A stretch of DNA of 64,000 nt. It comes from Blautia sp. (GTDB lineage Bacteria > Bacillota > Clostridia > Lachnospirales > Lachnospiraceae). Under the pieces are notes generated by a model, which had not been told where the DNA came from, made no database searches, and worked only from the letters and a program-made list of their open reading frames with translations. The stretch lies in assembly GCA_017463155.1 (NCBI GenBank), contig JAFTPT010000038.1:31392-95391 (forward strand), given 5' to 3'. Position 1 is the stretch's first letter. Each line of letters opens with the position of its first letter. Shown here in pieces: positions 47,301 through 62,300 of the stretch. Both the position numbers and the translations under genes were made by a program.

Positions 47301-50300
47301 ACACCGGTTCGTTCGAGGATCTTGATGTCAATGATTGGCAGACCGGAAATCGAAACAGCTATAATCTGGACATGGGGGAATTCGATTCAAATTACATTAC
47401 GAATACCCACATGAACAGTGAAGGTGTTCTGGTGGTGACTTGCACACACAAGCCGTCGACAGTGGATATTGCGGTGAACGTGACATGGGACGATGCAGAC
47501 GATGCGGATGGGGTGCGCCCGGCGGAGCTGGATTTCGATCTGTATCAGGATGGTACCTGGTTACAGATGGTAACCGTGACCAATGAGACGTGGTCCACCA
47601 CCGTGTCCGATCTTCCGCAAATGAAAGCGGGAGAGTGGGTGACCTACAGACTGGAACCCAATCTCGATGAGCTTCCGGCCTATACTTACGAGGTGACGAC
47701 GGAAGGCACGGATGAGTACAGCATCACGATGAAGCATCCGGTGGAAGAAAATCTGCGCATTGCCCAGGTAACGTGGGAAGACAATGATGACAGCGATGGT
47801 CTTCGCCCGGATTCCCTGGATATGCATGTATATGTCAACGGAAAACCGCTGAAAAGCGACAAAACAGGCGTCGCAGGACCGGACGATGAGATTTTTACGC
47901 TTACAATGCGGCCCGATGAACTCGATAACGGCGTCTGGTTCGAGGAGCTTTCGCTTCCGGACTATGTGATCGGATCGGGCGGCGTGGCTGCTTCGTATTC
48001 CTTAAAGGCAATCGATCTTCCCGACAAGGTGCAGGAGGGCTATACGGTTACCGAAGAAGGCTTTACGACCATATATACCCATAAAGCCGCGATGACGGAT
48101 GTGAAGGGTGTCATTTCCTGGAACAAGGAGACACCGGATGCCATGCAGAAACGGCCGGATCAGGTGGTTGTGAGGCTTCTGGAAGACGGAAAGATAATTA
48201 AATCCCTCACTGTTGAAAAACCGGCCGGTAACCCGGTTACGTCCTGGTATTTCGATTTTGGCACCATGCCCGTAAATAAGAAAGGAAACAAGATCAACTA
48301 CAGCGTTTCCATTGCACCGGTCGACGATTATACCACGGAGTACCGGGGAGATGCATCTTCCGGCTTTGAGATCGCGAATTACTACGACGAGGAGCACAAG
48401 TCCATCACACTGACGGTCCGCTGGGAGGATGAGGACAACCTTGAAAAGATTCGTCCGGACAGCGTGGAGGTAACCCTCCGGAACGCAGACGACAGTGAGA
48501 TCGATACCGTCGAGATCACGGAAAGAGACAACTGGATCTACACCTTCGAGGTTTCGGATTCCCTGACCGATTACTACTTCACAGAAACCGGCTATCAGGT
48601 TCCTGACGGCTACGAGGTAGTTGAAAAGGACGATAAGCAGTTTACCGGCAGTGAGCGGGACGGCTATGTCCTGGTGAACCGACATACAGTCGAAAAGCAG
48701 GACATTCCGGTGCTGATCAAGTACGATGACAAGGACAACCGGGACGGCTTCCGGAAGACGGAGAGCGGTTATCTGGATCTTTCCCTGGTCTATCAGGGGA
48801 ATACCATTGGGACGACCCGCGTGAAGATTTCCACAAACACCGTGCAGCAGTATGCGGCCTTTAAGGATGTTCCCGTATTCTATGACATCAGCAAGGCTTC
48901 GCTTTCCATCAATAAGCTTGCCGGCTATGAGCTTGCTGTTTCGAAGTACGGAAACATGCCGGGTCAGGATGGCAAGGACACACAGGGCTTTACGGCAGGC
49001 TATACCCACGAGCCGGCCATGACCGAATGGACCATCCGGAAGGTGTGGCAGACCGGGGTCAACGATGCGATCCCGGCTCAGATTCAGGTGGAGGTGCAGC
49101 CCACAAGGGGAAGCGGGGCGAAGCAGACCGTTACGCTTGACAGGAGCAAGTTGGATAAGAGCGGAGACTTTGTCACCTGGTCGGCCACCATTTCACTTTA
49201 TGATTATGCCGAAGGACTGCAGGGCGTGAAGACAAACTACATGTTCGGTGAGGTGCTGCCGGACGGAACCGCAGACTCCTATTCCACGACAGGGGAGGTG
49301 GATGACGAGAACCATATCGTCACGATCACCAACCATAGTAAGCAGCAGGTGGCCCTGACCGTACTCTGGGATGACGGAACCGACCGGGACGGCGTGAGAC
49401 CTGGCGCAGTGACGGTATCCCTCTACAAAGGCGATCCGGATGAAGACGGTGCCGTTCTTCTTGGAAAGCAGACGCTGTACGGAACGGATGAGTTTAAAGA
49501 TCACTGGAACACCTGGACGATGACGTTGGAGGCGGAAGACGATGAGCTTGTAAACGGTGAGTCCAACCTGTATGTGAAGGTGGATACGGTCGGCGATGCA
49601 TACGAGCAGACCAAGGTTGTCAGAAAGACGGATGCGCAAGGACACCTGGAATCCGTGCGTGTCACGCTGACCCATGAAATCGAGACGGTCAGCTTCCCGG
49701 TGACCGTGACCTGGGATGACGAGGATGACGCGGCGGGAGTACGTCCCAACCGTGTCGACGTGATGGTCTATCCGGCCAATCTGGATCTTTCGGACACTTC
49801 ACAAAAACCGGATTATGTCCTGGATGAATACTATACTGCTTCGATCAGGCCGAATGCACAGAACGAGTGGAAGACGACCGTAAAGATGCCGAAATACATG
49901 GCGGTGGAACCGGACAAACGACCGTCCGCAACGGGCGTTCCCGCGCAGTATTCGCTGAATACGAGCGGGCTTGGAAGACAGTACCAGCAGGAGATCGAAG
50001 GGAACACCTCCGCCGGGTTTACGATCATCTACCATATAAAGGCGCGTACCATCACCGTGGAGAATACGTTTGAGGATGACAATGACCGCGACGGCATCCG
50101 TCCGGAATATGTAAACGTACAGCTGCTTGCGGATGGTGTGCCCTATAAGACCGTGAAGGCCAGCTCCCTGGACGGCTATGTGGCTGTATTTGAGGACGTT
50201 CCCAGAAACAATGAGAAGGGCGAGGTCATCAAGTACACGACCCGGGTCGATGTAGAAGGCTATACGACCACCCTGACAAACGGCGGGGAGGATGAGGACA

Positions 50301-53300
50301 CCGGGAACCTCCGGAAGTATCTGCATGAATATACGCCGGCGACGGTAGCTATCAGAGGTAATATTGTCTGGGATGACAATGACAACAAGGAAGGCTACCG
50401 CCCGGACAGTGCGACCGTGTATCTGTACAACGGGTCAAAGCAGCTTTACGCCAAAACAGTAAAACCCGATCATGATGGAAACTGGAATTTCATCTTTGAA
50501 AATTCTCTTGGATGGCCGCTCTATGAGAACGGCGAGGAGATTCCGTACTCGATCAAGCTGAAGGACGTGAACGGCTATACCTGGGAGGAGATCCAGACCA
50601 GGACCATGACGGCGGACGGCATGCAGATCTCTTCTGTGCTTCATGCGGAGCAGAAGGATATGCGCCCGGCCTACGACAAGGTGAAGTTCGCCATCACGAA
50701 GCCGGCAGCCGGCAGCGCAGCGCCGCAGAAGACGGTAAGTGAAGAGTTTGTGACGATCTCCGATTCAACCGGAAAGAGCTATGAACTGATCCTGAATCCG
50801 CAGGATATCTCCTGGAACCCGAATGAGAGCCCTGTGAAAGCGAACCGCACCTATCAGGCAAATATCAGGATCACGCCGGACGCAGGATGGAGATTTGCGG
50901 ATTCTGTGGACGGAACGATCTATATTCAGGATCAGACGGATATCCCGGACGTGGATAAAAAGGTAATGACGGTAACGCCCGCGGAAGACGGCAGCGTTAC
51001 ATTCTCCGTGCTGATCTCGACCGGCGGCGAGCTTCAGGTGAGGCAGCCGGATGATCTGTACTTTGAAAACGGGACCGCGCGGAATATGATCAATCTTCCG
51101 ACCAATGTGTTCGTGGAGACAACCGACAAGAAGACCTTCTATTCCGCAACGCCGGAGTGGGATACCAAGCCGCTTGATTCCTACAATCCGTCGAGTAAAC
51201 TGCCGCAGCAGTTTACGCTCAAGACAAAGAAGCTGAGACTGCAGAACGGGATTTCGACGGAAAGCAGCCTGGAGGCCACGGTGAACGTGATCATTGCGGG
51301 AGCCGACGATCTGGTACCGCCAAAGGCGGATCCGGAGGGAGGCACGTATTCCGGGCCGCAGAATGTCACCCTGTTCACCGAGCAGCAGGATGTAGACATC
51401 TTCTACTCGATCCTTGACATTAACGGGGATGAAGTTAAGAAGAATTCGGAGAAGTATGACGGAAATGCGATTCCGATCACCGAGAACAGCATCATTCAGG
51501 CCTACTGCATGAAGACGGACGGATCGGAAATGAGCGCGCTTGCTTCGTTTACCTACCGCCTGAAGGAAGGCTCGCATACGGTTACGGTCACCAACGGATC
51601 CGGAAGCGGGGAATATGCACCCGGCGAAACTGTTTTCTGCCTTGCATATGATAAGGCCGGTTTACAGAATATGGGCGATACGGCAGGAACGGTTGCGGGT
51701 ATGCTGGGATATGATAATGTGTCGTCTCTTCTGGACAACATCCCTGGGATGGATGAGAAGGCAGGCGCATTTACCGGATGGACCGTGGTGACTCCGACCG
51801 GACTGGAGCTGCAGGAGGGCGCGGTCAAACAGTATATTTCCTTCGTCATGCCGGATGAAGATGTGGAGATCAAGGCTGATTTCGAAAACGAAGATATCAC
51901 GGATGCGAGCCAGATCAGCGATGATAAGAAGATCAAGCGAGTGGATCTGATCATGTCCAGAACGCCGAAGCCCGGCAGGAGCAAAGTGCTGTCCAAGGCG
52001 TACTACATCAACACAGAGCATGTCGGTTTTGCAGGCACGAAGGGTGTGTGGGCATTGTTCCCGCAGGCAGAGCAGTGGCTGAAGAGCGTGAAGATCCTTC
52101 CGGTGGTGAACCGGACGGGCGTCATCCCGGTCTTCAATAACCTGCTGGATGATTCTGACTGGGAACAGGAGTTCCAGTTTAACCGGTCCTACACGGCGGA
52201 GTTCCCGCTGATCGCATGCGACGGTTATGTCTTTGATGAGGACGTAAAGGTGTATGTGGACGGAGAGGAAGCAAAGCTGAACACAGGCGGAATGGTTTCG
52301 GTCATCATGGGCGTCGCCAACGCGCTGGTCGGATTCCAGGGCATCACGGCAGGCTATACCTGGACCATGCCCAAGGCAAAGGTCATGGCCGTTCCCAAGC
52401 CGGCCGAGATGGAATTCCCCAACATGACTTCCCTGAAAACGATCGCTGAAGCGCTGCCGGATACGTTGGATGTTACGGTACAGACCGTGGGCACCAGCAC
52501 CGCCATCGGAACCGAAAATATCAAGTGCGATGTTTACTGGGATACCATGGAGCCTGCCTATGGAACCTACGACATCATGAGCAGGTATGAGCAGCGCTTC
52601 CAGCTGCGTGGACACATTACGACAACGAACACGAGTGTCTGGTATCCGGATGAGGGCACCTATCAGGTCGAGGGGCAGGAGGACTATAAGGTTTTCGTGA
52701 CCAATAAGTATGACCCGAACGGCTTTGCACAGAAGGCGGGAGATACGATCGATGTGCTGATCCCCATTACGGTGCTGCGTGCAGAAGTCATGAAAGTGCC
52801 TGTACCGGATCTTGACCCGGGCACGTATGCCGGAACCCAGAAGGTACGGCTCACGCAGGAAGACGGCTGCACGATCTATTACACGACGGACGGCACGGAT
52901 CCGACCTATACGAACCAGTACTACTACAGTTCACGGAAAGTGATCCAGGGCGAGAACAGCTACATCCTTCTGCCGGAGGTGGAAGGCGAAACGGTCACCT
53001 ATACGATTGCATGCTATGGAACAAAGTACGGACGGGATACGAAGGTGGCAACCTACACCTACGAGATCACGCCGGCACTCACGAACATCAATGTCGTGAA
53101 GCAGTGGGTCGATGAGAATGACTATGCGGGCATCCGCCCGGACACCGTTACGTTCACCCTGTACGCCAACGGTGAGGAAAGCCGGAAGATCATACTTTCG
53201 GAGGCCGACGAGAGAGCGGACGGCACCTGGGCCACATCGCTCAGAAACCTTCCGACGAACCGGAACGGCTCGCCGATCGATTATGTTCTGGTGGAGGAAG

Positions 53301-56300
53301 ATGTGGATGGCTACCGCAAGGTGGTAAGGATCGAGCAGACACCGAAGGAAAACTCTGACGGCTCCGGAAATTCCGGATCGGGATCCGGTGACTCCGGTGA
53401 CGGTTCGGAGGATTCCGACGACGGCGACGATGACCCGGATTCGGACACTGAGGCCGGAAGCTCCGGAAGCGGGGCTGAAAGTGGAACAGGGACGGGAACT
53501 GAGACCGGAACCGGTGCAGATACTGGAGCCGGAACGGGAACAGACACAGGAGCCGGAACGGACAGCGGAACCGGAATCGACAGCGGAACCGGAACCGAGA
53601 CAGATACCGGAACGGAAAGCGGAACTGGTACCGATAGCGGATCTGGAACAGATACCGGAACTGAAAGTGGAACGGAAACAGGAACGGACACCGGTTCAGG
53701 TACGGGCACGACTCTTCCGAAACAGGTGGTAAGCAACGAACCGACTGTGATCAATTTCGTTGCGACCAACACCGCGATCGTCGAGACGGTCAACATGAAG
53801 GGCCATGTGGCCTGGGAAGACCTGAAAGATCGGGACGGCAATCGTCCGAAGAGCGTGAACGTCCATATCTGGAATGAGGACGGAGAGTGTGCTTCCGTGA
53901 AGGTTTCGGCCTCCACGGGCTGGCGGTTCGCCTTCAACAAGCTGCCGAAGTACAGCTATGGCTTTGTAAACCACTATTATCTGACCGTGGATGAGATCCC
54001 GGACTATGTGATTTCGGTCACCGAGACCGATGCCGCGGCGACCGGAGAGAACTTCCTGGTGGTCGGAACCTATTCACCGGAGAGCGTAAATCTCTCCATC
54101 ATCAAACACTGGGAGGATGAGGACAATCTGGGCGGAACCCGTCCGGAGGAAGTGACGGTGCATCTGTACCGTACGCTGGGAGACCTTGTGATTCCCGAGG
54201 ATGACAGTACAGACACATCTTCTGACGACGGAAACGATATCGAAGATGGAGAGGATTCCGGACAGGATCCCGCGGACAGCGGAAATACTGAAGACGAAAG
54301 CGGTCCGGCAGACGGAGGTAGCGCCGCGGATAGCGGAAGCACCACGGATGGCGGAAGTACAGCGGATAGCGGCAGTGCAGCTGACGATGGGACAACCACA
54401 GACAGTGGCAGCACCGCGGATAGCGGAAGCACCGTGGATGGTGGAACTACCACAGATGACGGGACAACACCGGATGGCGGAAGTACCGCGGATGGCAGCA
54501 GCACAGATGATGGGACTACACCAGACAACAATAATCCGGCAGACGTTCCTTCTCTCCCGGAAGAGATCGATACCGGCGTCACGCTTACCCTGAACGCGGA
54601 AGGCGAGTGGCAGGGTACCATCGAAGGCCTGCGTGCGCATCTGAATGGACGGTACGTGACCTATTCCATTAAGGAAGAAACGGTTCCGGAAGGCTATACG
54701 ACGACAGTCTCAGCTGAGGTTCCGAACGAATTCGTTGTGATCAATCGCCTGAAGATGCCGTATACAACCGTAACCTCCGACATCATCTGGGAAGACGGAG
54801 ATGATCAGGATGGAAAACGTCCGGAATTCGTGACCGTGAATCTCCTTGCGAATGGTGAGGAAATTGCAAGCCAGGATGTATACAGGAACGAAGAAGGCCT
54901 GTGGAATTATCGTTTTGCAGGAATTCCGATGCTGGATGAAGACGGAAACGAGATTGTTTATACCGTTGCAGAGGATCCGGTTGCCGGATACACGACGACT
55001 GTAAACGGCTATCAGATCACGAACACCCGCGAAGCAGAGAAAAAGTCGATCATGGGTACCATCACCTGGAATGATGACAACGACCGGGATGGCATGCGCC
55101 CGACCTTCGTGACGATTTCTCTTCAGAAGGGTACAGAAGAGCCTGATGTGAAGCTGGTGCGTCCGGGCGAGGACGGCACATGGACATACACGTACGACAA
55201 CCTGGACCGCTATGAAGCCGGACTTGAGGCGGACTACAAGCTGACCGTCAATGAAGAGGAAGGCTACGATGTCACGGTGAACGGTTATGACGTGACCTTC
55301 ACAAGGGCAAGTGAAACCGTTGACATCACAGTGACCAAGGTCTGGAACGACAATGAGAACCAGGATGGATTCCGTCCGGACAGCGTACATATCCGTCTGC
55401 TGGCAAACGGTGAGGAGATTACCAACAGGTATCTGGAGACAGATCCGGATGCCGGCCCCGATGCTGCGGATGATCCCTGGACCGTGACCTTCACAGACCT
55501 TCCGAAAAACGAGAGCGGGGAACCGATCGAGTATCGTGTCAAGGAAGATGCCGTGGAAGGATACACTGCTTCTATTACAGGCAGTGTTTCAAAGGGCTTT
55601 ACTGTAATGAATACCCACGTTCCGGAGACAAGGAATATTGTTGCAAGGAAGGTGTGGGTGGACGATGACAATCTCGAGAACACGCGGCCTGACCATGTGG
55701 TTCTCCGTCTGCTTGCGGATGGAGAAGTCGTCGATTCGCAGCCTGCAGAGGAAGATGCCGGCCCGGATGGCTATGGAACCTGGGCGGTTATGTTCCGCAA
55801 TGTGCAAATGTACAAAGACGGCAGGGAGATCGTCTATACCGTCGATGAGGAACGCGTGGAAGAAACCGGAGACGCCGCATCTGACGAGCGTCCGGAGAAT
55901 GAACCGGTGCCGGGATACACGACGGAAGTCACCGGAAATGCGGCGGATGGATTTGTTGTAACCAACACCCTCAAACAGGAGACAAAAGGCATTGACATCC
56001 GGATCTCCAAGGTGTGGGACGATGATAACAACCGTGACGGAGTCCGCCCGGAGAGCGTCCATGTACGCCTGCTCGCGGACGGCGACGAGGTGAGAAGCGC
56101 CGATCTGAAGGCGGCGGATAATTCAGCAGCTGACGGAAGCGATGCGGCGGATGATACCGGTGAGGAAGAAGACTGGACTGTCACATTTACCGGACTTCCC
56201 TACGCAAAAGCAGATGGGACGGCGATTGTCTACAGCGTAGCTGAAGATGAGGTTCCCGGATATACCACAGAGGTTACTGACGATGCCGAAAACGGCTTCA

Positions 56301-59300
56301 CTGTCACGAATACCCATAAGACAGAGAAGATCAAGCCCGTCACGCTGACGGTTCGTTGGGAAGATGATCACAACTGGGATGCTCTCCGTCCGGATGAGCT
56401 CAAAGTGCAGATTCTGGCGGACGGTAAGGAAGCAGGAACGGCAGAATTGACTGCACCGACAGGAGATTCGGATAAGGATACCTGGCAGACGACGGTCGAA
56501 GACCTTGACCGCTATGCGAATGGGCAGGAGATTGCCTACACCGTCAAGGCACCGGAGATTTCCGGATACACCTCTACTTTGGAGGGTGATGCCGAAAGCG
56601 GCTTTGAAATCACTTATGCACATGAGCGTGAGAGACTCTCCATCAACGTCACCAAGGTATGGGAGGATGACGATAATAAGTACGGCAGTCGTCCGGAAAG
56701 CATCTATGTTTCTCTTTGGGCGTTCGACCAGTATATGGGTTCGAAGGTAATGACCGCAGAGAACAGCGCTATTGATTCCAACACCTGGAAGTACACCTTC
56801 GAAGGTATGCCGAAGTATTCAAGAGGCACACCGTATAAATACTATGTGAAGGAAAAAACCTTTGCAGACGGATATACTTCCAAGGTAGAAGGCGATGCCG
56901 AAAACGGCTTTGTCATCACCAACACCTATGTGCCGGAGACGAGGTCCGTGGAGGTTACAAAGGTCTGGGATGACAACAATAACCAGGAAGGCTTGCGTCC
57001 GGAGTCTGTCACCATTCGTCTACAAGCGAACGGTAAGGAGGTTGATCATAAGGAACTGACGGCGGATAACTGGAAGTGCTCCTTCGCAGACCTTCCGAAA
57101 TATGCGGACGACGAAGAAATTGTTTATACAGTAACCGAGGATCCTGTGGACAACTATCAGTCTAAAGTCAGCGGAAGTGCAGAAACCGGCTTCACTGTCA
57201 CGAACACCTTTGAAGAAGGAACGACATCTGTCTCCGGCGTGAAGTCCTGGGATGACGGAAACAATGCGGCGGAAATCCGTCCGGATAAGATCACTGTCAC
57301 GCTGCTGGCGAATGAAGAGCCCACAGAGCAGACCTTCGAAACGGACTCTGCAAAGGGATGGAAGTATACCTTTACCAATCTTCCCATCAAGGCTGAGGAT
57401 GGAGCCACGATAAAATACAGCGTGAAAGAGGAGTCTGTTAAGGGCTATGAGTCCACGGTGTCTGGTTTCAACATCACAAATATCCTGGTTGAAGAACTGC
57501 GGAGTGTACCGGTAAGCATTGTCTGGGAAGACGATAACAACCTGGACCATATACGGCCCGAAGCCGTCGAGATTCAGCTTTCCCCGGCAGCACCAAAGGC
57601 TGCAAAGCTCAGCGAATTTGGCGGATGGACGTATACCTTTAAGAATCTAAAAAGTATTGAAGGTACATACACAGTTGATAAGACTTCGCTCAAAGTTGAG
57701 GGCTATACAGTCTCCGTCTCCGGAAATGAGGAGGAAGGCTTCACCGTAACACTGACACACACGCCGGAAACCATTCCGGAGATTAAGGTTACTAAGGTCT
57801 GGCACGATCAGGATAACCGGGACGGCATACGGCCTGCGTCTGTGAAGTTCACTTTGAAAGCAGGTGAAGAAGCAGTTGACAGTCTGACCCTCAGCGCAAA
57901 GGATAAAGTGGAATCATCTGAAGACACGGATGAAACCTGGAGCGGCTGCTTCACCGGCGTTCCGAAGTACAAGGACGGCAGCGAGATCAGCTACACAGTA
58001 ACGGAAGAGGAAGTACCGGAGTACACTTCTACGATTACAGGGACCGCAGAAGATGGCTTTGTCATCAGGAATAGCTACAGTCCGGTGAAGTTCCGTTCTT
58101 TTGAAGGGACAATCGTCTGGAAGGATGATAATAACCGGGATGGTAAACGTCCGGAACACTTGCGTGTAACGATCTTTGCAAACGGCTCTGAAGAAATCGG
58201 CGTAGACACCGCGGAACCGAACGCTGACGGAAACTGGAAATGGACGTGTGAGTCTAAATACGGAGAACTGCCGAAATACGAGGCAGGCACCGAGATAGCC
58301 TATACAGCTGTACCGGCGTATGTGGACGGCTACAAAATGTCCGTAAGCGGAAATCCGGAAGATGGTTATACCATCACGGCTTCCTATACCCCGGAAAAGA
58401 TCAGCATTCCTGTGACCAAGATCTGGGAGGATTATGACAACAGCCTTGGCAAACGTCCGAACAACATTACCGTTACGCTGAAGGGCACAGATGGAACGGA
58501 GCAATCCCGTGTCATCTCCCCCAACGCGGATAATGTCTGGACCACTACCTTTACGGACCTGTACAAATATGAATCAGGAAGCGAAATTGTCTACACGGTT
58601 TCCGAGACACAGATCAACGGGTATGAGGCTCCTTCGATTTCGGGAGATGCTTCAAAAGGCTTTGAGATCACCAACAAAGTGATCGATCCGGATACGGAAG
58701 AGATCACCATCCAGGGCACCAAGGTCTGGAAGGACGCAAATAATCAGGATGGCCTTCGTCCGGAGAAAGTAACGGTTACTTTGCTGGCGGATGGCGAAGA
58801 AGTGAGGAGCATCGACGTTTCCGCAGTCAACACAGGAAGCGGCGCTTCTTCGAATACCTGGACATTCGCGTTTGACAAGCTGCCGAAGGCAGAGGGCGGT
58901 AAAGAAATCCTTTACACCATCAAAGAAATGACGGTAAAAGGATACGAAACGAAGATCACCGGAAATGCGGATGACGGCTTCACCGTAACGAACACGCACA
59001 ATCCGGAACTCATCACGGTCACCGGCACAAAGACCTGGGAAGACGGTGAGAATGCAGACGGACTGCGTCCGAAGAATGTCAAGCTTTCGCTTTTGACAGA
59101 TCAGGACAATCCGGTGGATTCCGTCACGGTTTCTCCGGATGAGAACGGCGAATGGAAGTTCCGTTTTGCAAACGTGCCGAAGTATAAGGACGGCAAGGAG
59201 ATCGACTATACCATATCCGAACAGGAAGTGTCCGGATATGAAATGAAGGTGAGCGGAAGTGCGGAAGAAGGCTTTGTCGTTACCAACACGCACGATACGG

Positions 59301-62300
59301 AGACCGTCGACGTTGCCGTCACCAAGGTCTGGAATGACAACGATGACGCACAGGGCCTGCGGCCGAAGAGCATCGTCCTCCGCCTGCATGCAGACGGCGA
59401 AGAGGTCGATGTGAAGGAGATGGTTCCGGATCAGGACGGTGAATGGACCTGGACCTATAACGGACTGCCGAAGTACAACGGCGGCAGGGAGATCCTGTAC
59501 ACCGTCACGGAGGACGCCATCGCAGGCTACGATACGGAAGTTACCGGAAATGCGGCAGATGGTTTTGTGATCACCAACACATGCACCACTCCGACGATTG
59601 ACATCAGCGGTACCAAAACCTGGGATGATGAGGAGAATGCAGCCGGTGAGCGTCCGAAGAATATCACGGTGAACCTTCTTGCAAACGGTGTGAAGAAGGA
59701 CAGCCTGGTGGTTTCGGAGGATCCGTACGGAGCATGGAACTATCGTTTCGCAGGCCTTCCGAAGTTCGCTTCCGGCAGAGAAGTCGTCTACAGCATCACA
59801 GAAGAGCCGATAGAAAACTACCAGGCGAAGACGAACGGGTATGATCTTGAAAACCGGTATACAGCGGAGCTTACGAATATCAGCGGAATAAAGATCTGGG
59901 ATGATAATGACGACCAGGATGGGAAACGTCCGTCCCGCGCGATCGTGGTTCTTTCGATCAACGGAGAAGAGAAGAAGAGCGCGGTGCTGAACGAGGAGAA
60001 CGGCTGGAAGTACAGCTTCAACGACCTGCCTGTCAAAGACGCGGATGGCAAGGACTATGTGTACACGGTGAAGGAGGAACCGGTCAAGGGGTATCAGTCA
60101 GAGATGGATGGGTACAACCTGATCAATACGCACACGCCGGAACAGATTGACGAAATCTCGGGCACAACGGTCTGGGAAGATGACAATGACAGGAACGGTC
60201 TGCGTCCGCAGAGCTTCACTGTAAAACTGCTTGCGAACGGCCGTCAGGTGCGTGAGACCATAGTTTCCGCGAACGAAGCCGGAGAATGGACCTACAGCTT
60301 CGTGAGTCTGGATAAGTATGAGAACGGTGAGGAGATCACCTATACGGTAGAGGCGGATGTGGCAGAAGGGTATACCACCGCAGTCGAGGGCGACGCAGAG
60401 GAAGGCGTTACCATCAAGAACACGCTGGAGCCGGACAAGATCCAGATTGGCGGAAAGGTGTTCTGGACAGACGCCGGAAACCAGGATGGTATTCGTCCGG
60501 AAACCGTCACATTGCACCTGCTTGCTGACGGGAAAGAGGTGGACAGCCTTACCGTGCAGGCAGGCGGGGATACCTGGAGTTACAGCTTCGGTGTACAGCC
60601 GAAGGCCGAAAAAGGGAAGGAGATTGTGTACACTGTCACGCAGGACGAGGCAGACGGTTATGAGACGAGCGTGAACGGGTTTACGGTGTACAACACCCAT
60701 ACGCCCGAAAAGCTTGATGACATTTCCGGAACCAAGACCTGGGATGACGGGGACAATGCGGACGGCATCCGTCCGGAACGTATCACCGTTACCCTGCTGG
60801 CAAACGGCAGAGCCTATGGAAGCAAGCCTGTAACAGAGCAGGATGGAAAGTGGACCTACAGCTTTACCGACCTCTATAAGTACGAGGACGGAGAGGAGAT
60901 CGACTACAGCATCCGTGAGAACGCAGTGGCGGGCTATGAAGCTTCCTACGATGACAATTACAACATCACCAACACGCATGTACCGGTGGAGGAAGATCCG
61001 GATAAGACTTCGGTTTCCGGAACGATCACCTGGGATGACAACAACAACCAGGACGGCAAACGGCCCGCGAAGGTGGCCATCCGCGTACTGGCGGACGGCA
61101 TTCCCGAGAGGACGACAACGATCGAGCCGGACGAAGACGGAAACTGGACCTATAAGATCACCGGCCTTGCTAAGAATAACTCCGATGGAGAAGAGATCAC
61201 GTATACCATCGTAACGGCTGCGGTGAACGGCTATGTTCAGGAAGTAGACAGTTATAATGTAACCTACACACATGAAGCGTCGAAAACCGATGTTACGGTG
61301 AATAAGATCTGGAATGACCGGAATAACGCAGCCGGCGTGCGTCCGGACAGCATCACGATCCACCTGCTCCTGAACGGAGAAGAGAAGGACAGCCACAAGG
61401 TTACAGAGGCTGATAACTGGAGCTGGACATTCAAAGGCCTGGATGTATACAGCGATGGAAATCTGAACAACTATACCATTACGGAGGATCCTGTTCAGGA
61501 TTATCAGTCCGAGGTGGACGGATATACCGTTACCAACACCTGCACGGTCGATCTTACGAATGTGTCCGGTACCAAGACCTGGGATGATAAGGACAACAAG
61601 GACGGAATCCGCCCGGAGACGATCACCATCAATCTGCTTGCGGACGGCGAGACGATCAGCAGCAAGTCTGTGGGTGAAAGCGACAACTGGCGCTGGAACT
61701 TTGAGAATCTGCCGGTTTACGAAGGCGGAAAGGAGATCGTTTACAGCATCACCGAGGACGAGGTGAAAGGATACACTTCGAAAGTGGATGGTTACAATGT
61801 GACCAACACGCACGTGCCGGAGGATGAGCCTGAGACGATCGAGATATCCGTTTCCAAGGTATGGGATGATGCGGATGACAAGGACGGCATCCGTCCGAAG
61901 AGCGTTACTCTGCACCTGATGAAGGGTGATGAGGAGGCAGGCAGTGTTACCGTTGCTTCCTCCGATGACTGGAAGGGGACGTTCCAGGCTGTGGATCAGA
62001 AGGATGCCGAAGGAAACGACATCACGTACACCGTCAAGGAAGATGTACCGGAAGGCTATACATCCGAAGTAAGCGGCGATGCCGAAAAGGGCTTCACGGT
62101 GACCAACACGCATATGCCTGAGGATGGCCCGGAGCAGAAGTTTATTTCCATTCCTGTCACGAAGGTCTGGGACGATGGAGAGGATAAGGACGGCCTGCGG
62201 CCGGAGAAGATCACCCTCTATCTGCTTGCGGATGGCGAACAGACTGCAAAGAAGGACGTCAGAGAAGCAAATACGTGGAAAACTTCCTTTGAGAATTGCA

